Source: Dipetalonema caudispina
Lineage: Eukaryota; Nematoda; Chromadorea; Rhabditida; Onchocercidae
Length of the DNA stretch: 64,000 nucleotides
Assembly: GCA_013365325.1 (NCBI GenBank)
Contig: JABVXV010000301.1
Location: 1 to 64,000, forward strand
Reading direction: 5' to 3'
The first letter of the stretch is position 1; the number at the start of each line of letters is the position of its first letter. Of the stretch, positions 15,751-27,262 are shown piece after piece. The position numbers were made by a program, and so were the translations under genes. The notes under the pieces are model-generated. The model was not told the DNA's origin. It did not search any database and saw only the letters and a list, made by a program, of their open reading frames with translations.

Positions 15751-18180
15751 ATAAAATTATTAGTTTGTTTTTCATCTCTATAATTTGATTCCTTTTTTCA
15801 TCCCTTTTTGATTTCTTATAAACTATTTGTTAGCATTTTTCTCCGTAAATTATATTTGTAATTTTACATAAAAAGAAAGACAAATTAAATACATTTTTCA
15901 TTTATGCTTCTTCGAATGCACACACTTTTTGGCATTTTTTCTCCCAAAAATTGTATTTTAATTTGCATGATAAAATGAAACACAGATTAGATGAAACACA
16001 GATTAGATGAAATCTTTGTTCATTTTCCATTTTCATAATTTAATTTTTTTTCTATTGCTTCTAATACAATTTCTTTCTAGAATTCGTATCTCTAAATTTT
16101 GTTAGAACAAAAACTTTCTTGAAAATGTTTCCAATGAAAATTTACAAATTTGATTAAAGGAATAAAAAAAAAAATATTACGAATGGATTTTTTCTTCACT
16201 GAACATAATGTTAAATATATTAAAGAATAGCGAATAATGATAGGAAAATGAGAATTTTTATGTTAACTCTCCAAAAAAGTTCAAAAAAATCATTCTTTTT
16301 GAATAAATTGGAGACATAATTCCGAAAAAATTATAATTCTTTTTGCTATATGATCGAAATATGAATAGTATATATGGCGATTACCATTCATTCCGTTTAG
16401 CGCACATTCCTTATCTATTCGTTAATTGCTTTAATTACTAAGATGATACACTATCTAATACATTTCATTACAATTAATTAAGCAAATTATTTGCTTTAAT
16501 AATGATGAAATATCCCTAAGACTTTTCCCAAATTTTTCTAATTATTGACACTTCCAAAGTTATATCATCAAAATTTTTAAACTTTTAAAATCCTTTTGAT
16601 TTACAGAACCTTCCCTTGAATTGCTCAATGGATTCCTTACTGTTTATTTTGTTGTAGCGTTTACTGGAAATTTTAAAAATGCCAAAAAAAACTAGAAGTA
16701 ATGCTTTGAGCGTTTTTTTTGAAATTTACAAATCTTTATGATTACGCCGTCGAGAAAATGCTTATTTTACTGCACATTAAGTAATGGTGATGAAGTTATA
16801 TGTTGAGTCTTATTAATTAAATGGGAACTAATTAAGAGGACACCACATGTAAAGCTAACTTTTTGATGCTTACTTTAATTGGCTTCTTTACTATTCATGT
16901 TGTATTTGAAAATGATTCATTTTTTTTATCAATTTTTTAAAAATTTCTCTCAATGTATTAAAAACCGCCCGTATAGGCACCAAATAATTTGTCTATAAGT
17001 TCTACTAATAAGAAAATCCTATCCGATTTCTTCTTTCTTTTTGTTTAATTATATTCTATTTTAACAGTAAATTATTCATTCATTTAACTGCACGATTTGA
17101 AATAATTTTTCAGAACAGAAGATGTTAAAATATTCATCTTCCTAATGCTAAATATTTGTTTATTAAAATAAAAATAAACCAAAATATTATATTAAAAAAA
17201 AGAACAAACAAGAAATAATAATTGTCATTTTGCAGTATGGTTTTTTTGTAAATGCCTTATTTTTGATTGATGCTATTTGATATATTCATGCTAAAATTTA
17301 ATATTTGTAAATTTTTATTTTTCCCGAAAAAGAACTCGAAAAAAGAAACAAATTTGAACCATCTACACAAGTTAAGCATAATATTACCCACCAAATGTCT
17401 TACGTTATGTTATCATTGCTTAATTTTGTTAATAAAATTAAGTTACATAAAATAACTAAATAAACAAATAGATGTAATCAATTTACGCCAATAATTCAGT
17501 GAAATGATTAAAATGTTTTCTTTGTTTTTGTTAACAAACCTAATTTAATAATTTAATAAGTTTTCGTGAAAATGCTCGCGAATTATCTACAAAACTTAAT
17601 TTCACAAATGTCAAAAATTAGAAATGTAAAAAAACGAACAGAGGAGGAAAGGAAGAAAAAGAAATGAATGCGTTTACCGTCCTCTTTTTTTACTCCATGC
17701 TATTCCCTTAAATTCTAGTTCACAAATACGCTTTTAATTTCTTTCAATTTTTGAGTTATAAATTATATATTTTGATTTCCTTTGAATTTTGAAAATATTT
17801 CTGACAACAATTCGTATTTTTGGTTTTTTTTCCAAATTTTGCATATGCTTTCACTAAAAAAATTCCCAAAAAGATTTCTCTTCTAACTCAGAGTATGATA
17901 AATAATAGTAACTATCAAATCAGTCCTTTTCATGTATTTATTGCGTAAAGTAATAATCGATCAAAGCGTAAATAGCAAATGAACAAAAAATGTTAAATAA
18001 AATTTACTAAAGCAATGAAGAACTACAAATAAATTTTGGAGGTTATCGCGAAATTAAGGAATAAAACATTTCTTGTAATGAAAGTAACTGATCTTCTCTT
18101 TGTAATAAACCAATTCAACTTATAAATTGTTAACATAAATTATTTAACTTATACTCATCCTTGTCAAAGATGAGAATCAA
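15751..18180. other. Intergenic, 3' of arrestin gene
   Basis: No gene recognised. AT-rich. It contains a small exact tandem duplication of a 16-base unit (GAAACACAGATTAGAT) near 15978-16010 and an AATAAA overlapping the arrestin stop region (15750-15755). No coding signal was seen. Confidence 0.6.
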
Positions 18181-18466
18181 CACAATACATTCTCTGTGGT
18201 TAAGATATGCTTAAATGCGATCCGATAGCAACGTATCCTTTATTTTATAGGATTGTAACACATTATCCTTTGTTTCATATGCTTACAAATAGGGTTCTTG
18301 TAGACCACTCCCACTACACACACATATATATATATACAAGGGACACGGCTCTACAGGATCAATCACCTTATTCACTTACAAAGCTACGATTAACGCGCTT
18401 TTATCTCCTCCTGTGTTACCCGATTCGACTTGGAGATTCTAATTACCTCCCAGTTCAATGACTTCT

Positions 18467-18534
18467 ACATTGAATCGCCTTCCTTAACTTACCACACCAT
18501 ACATTAAATCGCCTTCTTCAACTTACTACGCAGT
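18467..18534 (+). repeat. Imperfect 34-bp tandem duplication
   Basis: Two adjacent 34-base units (18467-18500 and 18501-18534) share the core ACATTRAATCGCCTTC and differ at about 7 positions. They sit in a stretch with visibly higher GC than its flanks (about 18180-19640). Confidence 0.8.
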
Positions 18535-19129
18535 CAAAATTTTTATAACATTTGCTGGTATTAATTGCTGTGGTATTCAATCAATTCTATATTCAACTAT
18601 TTGTCGTGATACATAATCAAAAGGACTGTGTTGCCTTCGATAAAATTTACAAATTCCTTCTACCACAAATAATTATTTCACGATAGAGGTGCTGAATGAT
18701 TAAAGAGTCAAAGAAATGTTAAGCTTACAAAAATGCAATGATTATTGTCCACTAACACTGGTCGCCCGTGTGATTAGACCATACAGCTAATTAATCTGAC
18801 TAAATTAAGACTCAATTTTGCTTCTACCTTTTTAGTTGACATCAGCTGAAGACGATCCACCAAGTTATATATTCTTATTATTCTCTCTTTTCACTCTTTC
18901 CATTTTTCTTTGTCATATTTCACTTTTTTTTTTCTTTTGAAAAGTTTTTATTAAAAAAGAAAAAGGAATAAAATGAAAGGAAAAACATGTTGCGAATTTC
19001 TCATTAGAAATTGACCATCCATTCTTACTTCTGTTGCTAAACACTTCGAAATCTAAAAATTAATTGAACACTGAAATTCAAGTTCAGACATGTGAACCAA
19101 CTCCCCATAAGTTAATTCCTCTTTAACTG

Positions 19130-19167
19130 CATAACTGACCATGGCTCACATAACTGACCGTGGCTCT
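19130..19167 (+). repeat. 19-bp tandem duplication
   Basis: Two copies of CATAACTGACCRTGGCTCW lie head to tail with a 19-base period. Each is nearly identical to the other. Confidence 0.8.
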
Positions 19168-19413
19168 TCTACGTGTCCCTTATCTTGAAGTCAGTGTCTG
19201 GAATTCTGCAATCACTTGTATCACAAGATTAATGCTGTATTATCAAATCTATGCAGCAAAAAGTCGTTGAAAAGTTGGAGAAATATCATGACGGAGATAG
19301 GATGACGTAAAATTCTTTATCGGAGTGGCAGGGTGCTAAGTCGTGGAAAGCGGGCAGTCGAATGTCAAGTTACCACGAGGAAAAATAGTATTAATTGCAA
19401 AGCATTTCTCTCT

Positions 19414-19631
19414 TTACACACATTTTAATACTGCAGATACATCACAACTCACTATGTTGCAGTGAGACAATAATATACTTTTTACATAAAGTCGATATGC
19501 TTCCTCGCGGTGATTCAACAACGTCAAACATCTCTGCTTGACGAGGACTTCTGTATCACAGATGTAACAGCCCTCGGATATCACTCCGAATACTGGCGGT
19601 ATGTCTATGTAGCAATATCGTTCGTAAAAAT
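19414..19631 (-). CDS. Possible terminal exon of an unknown Cys-rich protein (partial)
   Basis: On the minus strand a TTTGTTTTAG acceptor is followed by 218 open bases: two bases completing a codon, 71 codons, then a stop. The translation begins FYERYCYIDIPPVFGV and holds 7 cysteines (exon residues 6, 21, 24, 34, 57, 62 and 70), including CYIC. Base composition and residue use look coding compared with the flanks. I could not find a convincing upstream exon or signal peptide between 19632 and about 20200, and I do not recognise a family. It may be a gene fragment, a pseudogene or a chance open frame. Confidence 0.3.
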
Positions 19632-20206
19632 CTAAAACAAAGATAATTGGGAAATGGTAACAATAAATGCAATAAAAGAGAATATGTCTCATAAATTTGT
19701 ATATTATTTCGGAATCTTCAAAGCGTAAAAAAAAATCACTCATTTTCAGCATTTACCGTTCTTACGATTTATTCATGCAGCGTTTCATTAACGCTATACA
19801 AATATGAAAATAATGCCGTTTTATCATGCTTGAGAGAATTAAGATCTACTCATCTAATGGTCATTCAAAAATATGGATTTTAAAGAAATCCATAATAAAT
19901 CTTTTTCTGAAAAATTTATTTTATTATAAATGTTAATGAATTTCGAATAAAAAAGATGAGAATATTTGTTCTCATAGTGAATGTAAATGAAGTAATTTGA
20001 TTAGATTGCAAATAAATTAAATTATATTAATGAGTAATTAAATTAGAAAAGTATTTTGCTGTTTGATAATAGGAAAGATTTCGATTAATTTCCAGTGAGG
20101 AAAAAAAAGAAAAAAAAAAGATTTCAAGGAGACATTTCCTTAAAGAATCAGTTCATTAGATCACCTTCGCTCTTGTTGCAGGTCTACAACTAAGGATTAT
20201 GTGTAC

Positions 20207-20220
20207 GTTGTCATGGTGAA
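20207..20220 (+). promoter_or_regulatory. Candidate X-box (RFX/DAF-19 binding site) upstream of bbs-5
   Basis: The 14-mer GTTGTCATGGTGAA fits the ciliary X-box form RYYNYY-WW-RRNRAC at 13 of 14 positions; the last base is A where C is expected. It lies 434 bases before the bbs-5 ATG. In C. elegans bbs genes are known DAF-19 targets through such boxes. The motif is seen; the binding is inferred. The distance is longer than usual, but an acceptor at 20638 suggests that the transcript start or 5' exon lies upstream of the ATG. Confidence 0.6.
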
Positions 20221-20624
20221 TCATTTATATTCTCTGATATTTTAAGTATCACTACCTTTCACAAACAATGTACTGGTAATTTATTTTGAAAAATGTTGAT
20301 GTCACTATATCTACTTACTATTGCTTAGAATTCATAGATATTTTCTGTGATTATTAAGCTGAATAAAGTGAATTTGTAACTTTTAGACTAGGCTTCCTAT
20401 TGAAGATTAGCCCTAAAAGGTATATGTTAGTGTATTTCGGTATTTTTTACGAAACATTGGAATGTTCTGAGAATGTTAACAGTTTATATAATCTCCAATT
20501 ATGATAGGAGAAAAAAATATGAAATCTTTTGGTCATAATAGCTATTCATTTAGTTTGATGGAAATTTTTTTATCTGTTACATTTCAGATACAACCAATTA
20601 TAATATAAATATTTGACGAAATGC

Positions 20625-20638
20625 TGTCTGTTTTATAG
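20625..20638 (+). promoter_or_regulatory. 5' splice acceptor before bbs-5 ATG
   Basis: TGTTTTATAG ends 15 bases before the bbs-5 start codon. It is a candidate spliced-leader acceptor or the end of a 5' UTR intron, and it supports the ATG at 20654. Confidence 0.5.
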
Positions 20639-20653
20639 GATTTAAATGTGATA

Positions 20654-23064
20654 ATGAGTTCAAAACTGAAAACATCATCGATTACTGTTTGGCAAGATCG
20701 TGAGATACGGTTTGATGTGAATCTGCGGTATATTATTTGCTCAATTGTTGATTTCTTAATTAGTGTCTTTCTCATCAAGCAAGACGAATTTTATGATAAT
20801 AATGATGACGAATTGTCTCATATGAATATATGACAAGTAATAGTTTAATTGTCATTTATCATATCATGATAATGCAGATTGCTACATTTGATTTCTGGTG
20901 AACATCTCGTGGATCGTATTAATGACGTTGAGGATACCAAAGGAAATTGTGGAGATAAGGGTACCCTTCGAATAACAAATTTAAGACTTACATGGCATGC
21001 AACCGCTATACCACGTATCAATTTAAGCGTCGGGTATTTTGATGATTCTCAAATTCTGAAGTGTTCATTATTAGCCATCAGTTCATCATTTCCTTTTTTT
21101 AAGAAAAATTAATCTTCTTATCCTGCATTTGCGAGAATTTTTTTTCTCACCAAACCTTGAATAAAATTAAACAAGAAATTTCAAAGTATTCAGTTTTCCA
21201 TTGCAACATGGGATAATTAAGCTTAACAGATTAGCACATCCTATTTAGCTGTAATGGTTTATCGTTTTAGATACAATGCAATAAGTGGAGTGACCACAAG
21301 AATTGCAAAATCAAGACTTCGTGGACAGACTGAATCACTTTATATATTAGCACATCATGCAAACGCTCGATTCGAATTCATCTTCACATGTATTAATCCA
21401 TCCCAGGTGTTTCTTTCAATTAATCATGATTGTATTTTCCAAAAGTCAAATTCGATAAGCATGAAAATAATTTTTAATCGATTGATCATCTCTCTACTTG
21501 TCTTTTTGACCCTTACAACGATCGCCAAAAACAATACCATTCATTTCTTAGACAAAACTTTTTACGACAGTGATAGCTATTCATCGAGCATATGAGACAT
21601 CGAAGCTCTATCGAGAGTTGAAAATGCGTGGTGCTCTCGTAAATGATGAACAACAACTTCGAATCCTACCTGAAGAGCAACAATGTGATCGTTTCGATGG
21701 TGTGTGGAACTTGGGGAATGATCAGGTATTCATTATCATTCATCACTTAAGCAGTATATATGTCCGTGTGATGTTTCATCATGTAACTTTGCATTATACT
21801 CTTCTAACTTAGAAGAAATGAATAGAAACATATGATTTGTTATTGGAAATTGTGCAAATGTATACATTACATATGTAAATTCTTAACCATAAATTATCAG
21901 AAGGAGTAAATTGTAAACGTAATTAATTGTTGTTGTTATTATTTCTTATCTAAAGAAGATCAATTTAGGGAACTCTTGGTGTTATGATACTTACTAATAT
22001 TCGTATCGCATGGTTTGCAACAACAAATATAACGTACAATGTAAGTATACCATATTTGCAAGTAAAAGATTGTCGCATACGTCATTCACGCTTTGGTGTT
22101 GCTTTGGTCATTGAAACTTCGATGGTTGTAAGTTTATTTGTTTCCAAAATAGCAAAATTGTTTGCCTCAGTTTATTCTAGCTGAAATTCAAATAATACCT
22201 ACTTTTAATTCAGTTCTAACTTTTACTCCTTATTGTTACCTTGAACAGTGACATTTCATCCAAATGTTTATCAGAGCAGTATTCTCATCTTTTTTTTTTT
22301 TTTTTTTTTTTATTAAAACGGTCCAAAGAACGTACACATTGCTTCCTAAACAAGTAATATGTAAATTGGTTTGAATATTGAAGATTTTTAAATCTATTAT
22401 CATTTCTTTCATATCAAATCAATTTATAAATTGCGATTTTTTTGCAGAACAAGGAATACGTCCTTGGTTTTCGCATCGATCCAGAAGAAAGGCTTAAAAA
22501 TATTTACAGAACAATATGTGCGCTTCAGAAAGCTTACTTGAAAAAACCTATTTTCGGTGTACAACACATTCGAGAAAGACCGGCATGATTTTTTTTTCTT
22601 TTTAATCTTTGTAATTGCCCAATTAAAATTCTATTTAGAATGTATCAAACTTCACATTCATGGATTTGAGGGTGAGAAACATAAACAAAGGAAAAATTAT
22701 CTTTCAAACTTGTATGAAATTTGCAGGGTACTCCTCAGGCAATAGGAGATATAGTGAAGCTGGTAGATGAAGACGTAGAACTTGATGATCGACCTCTTCG
22801 ATCCGATGCATATGCTGTACGATTTTGATTGATTTCAATTCATTTTTCTTCGCTGAAATTCAGTAAAATATTTCTCTCATATAAAGTTTCATATCTTGAT
22901 TTATATAAATGGAAATAATATCACATTTTTAGGCTTACTTCTCAGATGGTATTGTTAGTGGAGAAGTTCGACCACCAGTTTACTCAGAAGAGCTTGGAGT
23001 AGCCATCGAACAACTTAAGCCTGGCTTTACCCTCACTGATCTATGGAAGATTCATGTTGATTAA
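20654..23064 (+). CDS. bbs-5: Bardet-Biedl syndrome 5 protein (BBSome subunit), 8 exons, 351 aa
   Basis: Exons: 20654-20727, 20878-21033, 21271-21406, 21552-21725, 21969-22127, 22448-22582, 22727-22816, 22933-23064; frame is kept to TAA. BBS5 is a subunit of the BBSome, the coat that carries membrane cargo into and out of cilia; its two PH-like domains bind phosphoinositides. Recognisable family segments are [10 protein letters not shown] at the start, [14 protein letters not shown] with INLSVGYNAI (first PH-like domain, about 30-150), [40 protein letters not shown] with [15 protein letters not shown] (second PH-like domain, about 170-275), and [20 protein letters not shown] near the end. Length matches the family (about 340). 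The exon 6/7 junction is uncertain: a GT donor after 22558 would drop eight residues, while a GC donor after 22582 keeps them. In nematodes cilia exist only in sensory neurons. Confidence 0.95.
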
Positions 23065-23366
23065 AATGTTTTTCTTTCTCCAGTTGCTAATGTAATTTAA
23101 TTTAACTCAAGAATTTTAAACGATTTTGGACTAATAGCAAGTGTTGCTAATTTCAAGTAAATATTTTGAATTCATGATAAAGAACCATTGATGATGTTAC
23201 ATTCAAATAGCTACATCAGTGAATAGCTAATGTTTAAAAAAAATTATGCAAAACAAAAAAAGAAGCAACATAATTGAAATACTTAACTAATTCTTAAAAA
23301 ATGAGAAAGCATGAATCTCATTAATAAATGTATAATATGATAAAATGAATTTCATATAATCTTCTG

Positions 23367-23372
23367 AATAAA
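23367..23372 (+). terminator. Candidate polyadenylation signal of bbs-5
   Basis: An AATAAA hexamer lies about 300 bases after the bbs-5 stop codon. It is plausible by position only; an AT-rich background makes chance occurrence likely. Confidence 0.4.
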
Positions 23373-25578
23373 AATATATAAAAATAATAATGAATATATT
23401 ATTTTTGAATGTCTATGTTGTTATTTATCGGTAAAATTTCAAATTTCTGCTACTAATGTGTTTTCATTATTTCACCGCACTATCCGAAATATCGATTCAT
23501 TTTGTTAACTTTCCTGAAAACAAAAATTATTATCACTACTCCTACCACAATGGTAGTATAATAATTTATTCTACCAGTTCCCCGATTTTGAATTTTTTTT
23601 TTTTAATTCAAAAATAACAAGAGATAGAGTAGCAGTTTTTATTGATGGTATTTCAAGTGTAGTCCAAATTAATGATCTATTCTTCTCAACCGGAAATGAT
23701 GATGAATAACCTGATCAGTAACGTGGATTAAAATACAAATCAATTCGTGAAGATATGTTATCTCATTGCAGCACCAATCATTTTTTTTTTTTTTTAGATT
23801 TTTTCCTTTAAGTCATTCTAAAATTTCATCGTTCAATTCTAAATGTTGTATATGCAGTTTTCTTTTATTTCTATTTAATTTTAATTCGAACTCTTTAAAA
23901 ATACTTAAATCATTTCAGGTTTTACACAAAATAATATGAATGAAAATATGGTTAGACAAATCATATCTTAATTCTCAGAAATATAATCTCAGAAAATGAA
24001 AATGAAGTTTTTAAGCGATTTAACGAAATGAAAAAATCAGTGGAGCGGAAACAAATAAAAAACTGCAAGTATTTATTCATTTAGGAAGTAATTACTTCGT
24101 ATGTAACGCTTAGATATAAATGTAATGTTTCGAGTTTTCAATTAAAATAATCAAATTGAATATGTTTTAGTTAAATTGACAAATGTCTTCTCTCTCTACA
24201 AATAAAACATCGTTTTAGATGAAATTTGCTAATTCTTATACTAAATTATTTATTTTGAGAAACAAATAAATAAAATAAATTATATGAAAGTTTATATATC
24301 ATCAAGAAGAAAATACTTTTAAATCTTATACATAAAAATTCCCAACATATTTAATTCAAACATTAAATGCAAAAATTGAGTTTATAACATTAAAAGATGA
24401 TGAATACAATTGATAAATGCAAAAATTATAGTTCGTACGAAGTGTTGTCCAATTTCTTTCACCAAAAAAGAAAAATAAAATCTCCTTGATGGATGATTTC
24501 ACTAATTCTGGATAACATTTCTAATTTTTGCTTAACTTGAAGCTGTGTGTGTGTGTTTTTTTTTTTTCATTTTTAGAAAACGGAATTTGAACTTTTTTAA
24601 TCTTTTCGACCAAAATTATTGTTCACTACTGAGGATATAATTGTGGTGCATCAGATGCTGATAATGATAACGAATTTGGCGAATTCGATAATGCATAATT
24701 ATGGATGCCAACTTAATTCTGCGTATTATACGATGATAATGAAATTTCTGAAGGATGATGCTCTAATAAAACTAATAATGATTGATGTTTGACATATTAA
24801 ATGGTCGAATTTTTTTTTTCTTTTCTTAATAATTTTATGAAAAATCAAATTTTCAAAAAGAAAAAAAATTTTCACAATAAATTTCTACTTTCTTTCATCT
24901 ATCACTCATTGTCGTTTTAATCTTTTTTTTTTCCTATACCGACAAACTGGTAGGACAAAAGTACTCAACAGAAGAAATTTGCGCCACAAATATTTTTTTT
25001 TTTTTTTTTTTAAGATGAAGAAAATGGGATTATTTTAGTGATTGGATATAAACTTTTCATCAAATTTCATCACAATTACATTTTCGGAGAAAAAAACTTC
25101 GGAGAAGTTGTTAAAATTTGAAAAAACTGAAGCAATTTTATAAAAACATGAAGAAATTATCGAAAAATGGCATTTTTTTTCCAAATATATTTCTTTATCT
25201 TTTTAAATCTTTAACGAAGATTGAATAGAGGGAGAAAAATTTTATTCATTCTTCTTTTCTTTTTCAACTCTTTTCTGCAATTTCGCATTTTTCTCCTACT
25301 TTTTTTTTTTCCGAGCATTGGAATATTATATCTTTTCTTTTGCTATAGATTTTTTGTTTAGAAAAATCCGGATTTTGTTCTAGGACATTTACGGTACTCA
25401 CTAATATGATCAGACAGGAAAAATGCAATTATATAATATTATCTCTATCCTGTAGGCATTTTTAAACAGCTGTAAGAATTAATAAGATAAAAACAAGAAA
25501 ATTCCCCCAAGAAATCGTAAACCATCGATTGGTTTTTCATAAGGAATGTTAAAATAATGACATAGTGATCAAATATAC

Positions 25579-25584
25579 TTTATT
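25579..25584 (-). terminator. Candidate polyadenylation signal of the collagen gene
   Basis: AATAAA on the minus strand, about 80 bases beyond the collagen stop codon, a typical spacing for a short nematode 3' UTR. Confidence 0.5.
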
Positions 25585-25664
25585 TTTGATTTCATAATAG
25601 AATTTCAATGAAAATTCGATTTGACATGACTACTATTGCTTGCATAGACATTTTCGCATCTTAT

Positions 25665-27010
25665 TTAATAGCCAGGAGCAAGACGAGCTGGTGGACAATG
25701 GTCACAACTTCCAGGTGCACCTAAAATAAATGAATGTTGCAGATTAAAAAAGCTTACTGGATGCAAAATATTTCGAGAAAGCAATTCTAAAATCAAAATA
25801 TGAGGAAAAATGAATCGAAACTGTTAAAATTGATGCGTTTAATTAAGTTTCAATATTAATGCTTAATAGAATTGAAAAACTTACCAGTTTCTCCAGGTGG
25901 TCCAACAGGTCCCGGTCGTCCACTTGGACCTGGTTGTCCTGGTTGTCCAGGAAGACCAGGAGGACCTGCTGCACCGGGTGGACCATCGTCACCGTTTGTA
26001 CCTGGTGGTCCTGCAGGTCCTGGTGGTCCAGGACGACCTGGAGCGCCTGGTCGTCCCGGTGGTCCAACTGTCGTTCTATATGCTCCTGGTTCTCCGGGTG
26101 GTCCACTTCTACCGGGCTGACCTGGTTGACCTGGTTGCCCTGGTGGTCCCCTGGGTCCTTGATCTCCGGGCCTTCCATCTTCGCCATCCTGACCAGATGG
26201 TCCTGGAGGGCCATCAGGTCCGGGTGGTCCCTTGGCACCAGGTTCACCAGGTGGTGAATCACACGGGCACTGAGGTGGAAATTGAGCTTGAAGTTCAGGT
26301 TCGAAAGGTGCAGGTGGTCCAGGTGGTCCAAGCTGACCGATTTCACCGTCCGTTCCAGGTGTGCCATCGCGACCTCGTGGTCCCGGCGGCCCAGGCGGTC
26401 CTCGTGAGCATGTACAGCAGTCTCCGGTTGCATAGCTTTCGGTAAGCGATTCCGGCTTTTGATATGGTTCATCACGAAGCTCTTGGTCATGTAATCTCCG
26501 TTCCCAGAAATCCGCCATCGTATCACGTTTCACTTCTCGATGTGCCATCATTATCCGTGCCAATTTTCCCGAATCATAACGTCCATTTGTTTCAATATCC
26601 AAAATTTCCTTCCACATATCTCGAGTTCGAGCCTATAATTCAAGAAATGAGTAAATAAAAAAAACATCATATTGAATAATTCATTAGCAAATTCAAAAAA
26701 TTCCTTCATCTCATTTTTTTTTCGCACAATTATCTCAACATTAAATTTCTTAACTACCTCAATGAAAAATTTATTTTATAAAAAAAAAGGTAAGAAAATT
26801 TCAATTTCGTTTTTTTTTTCTAACAAATAATAAACAAAAACATACACGACAAAAATCGAGATCTATTTGAACAGATGATTCCAATGTTTGAACATAATTA
26901 ATAATTAATGGGAATGTTACCAAAACGGAACATATAGCAAAGGTACTAAAAACAACCGATATGAAAGCAATTGGTTTCAAACTTTGAGGTTGAATCTTTT
27001 TATCCTCCAT
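25665..27010 (-). CDS. Nematode cuticle collagen, 3 exons, 322 aa
   Basis: Exons in transcript order: 27010-26846, 26632-25885, 25720-25665; GT-AG introns, TAA stop. Cuticle collagens are secreted by the hypodermis, trimerise and are cross-linked into the exoskeleton. Residues 1-55 carry a membrane/signal-anchor segment ([20 protein letters not shown]) and the conserved end [14 protein letters not shown] basic REVKR (about residues 84-88) may be the processing site for a subtilisin-like protease. The Cys cluster DCCTC precedes a short Gly-X-Y run. The CPCDSPPG break then leads into the main Gly-X-Y domain, which has one interruption (GAYRTTVG). The C-terminus [14 protein letters not shown] is a hallmark of one collagen subgroup. 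GC is far above the neighbours because of Gly/Pro codons. Long open frames on the other strand are shadows of the repeat. Confidence 0.97.
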
Positions 27011-27086
27011 TAAACAGATATATTATTAATAAGTGATAGTAAATGATGATAATAATGATAGTAGTAGTACTGCTTCTGTTGTTACT

Positions 27087-27094
27087 GCTGCTGC

Positions 27095-27125
<31 letters not shown>

Positions 27126-27129
27126 GCTG
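27087..27129 (-). repeat. CAA/CAG trinucleotide repeat upstream of collagen gene
   Basis: A run of TGT/TTG/CTG units on the plus strand reads as CAA/CAG on the collagen strand, about 80-120 bases 5' of its ATG. A stop codon lies between it and the ATG, so it does not encode a polyglutamine leader of the collagen. Confidence 0.85.
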
Positions 27130-27184
27130 TTAAGTCCACCATAAAATAAACCACCTTAAATTATTAACGAAGAACTTTTATACT

Positions 27185-27262
27185 GAAGAAGAGAGGAAAG
27201 AAGGAAAGAGGAAGAGAAAGAAAGAGAGAGAGAGCGAAAAGGAGGAGAAAAAAAAAAGAGGA
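27185..27262 (+). promoter_or_regulatory. Polypurine (GA-rich) tract in collagen 5' flank
   Basis: 78 bases with a single pyrimidine (C at 27235), including GAGAGAGAGAG. It lies about 175-250 bases upstream of the collagen start and reads as a CT-rich tract on the gene strand. GA-rich elements are common in nematode epidermal promoters; any function here is inference. Confidence 0.35.

Larger units (their letters stand above)
23065..25664. other. Intergenic between convergent bbs-5 and collagen genes
   Basis: AT-rich spacer between two genes that point at each other. It holds the presumed 3' UTRs, several poly-T runs (near 23780, 24990) and a short (GT)n near 24546. No coding exon chain was recognised. 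Confidence 0.7.

Noticed and set aside
18207..18461. Plus-strand 84-codon frame
   Set aside because: It contains a translated TATATA run and low-complexity parts, with no homologue or splice context. Noted only as part of the GC island.
25859..26445. Long plus-strand open frames opposite the collagen
   Set aside because: They are antisense and shifted-frame images of the Gly-Pro repeat; the minus-strand frame has the collagen blocks and correct splice sites.
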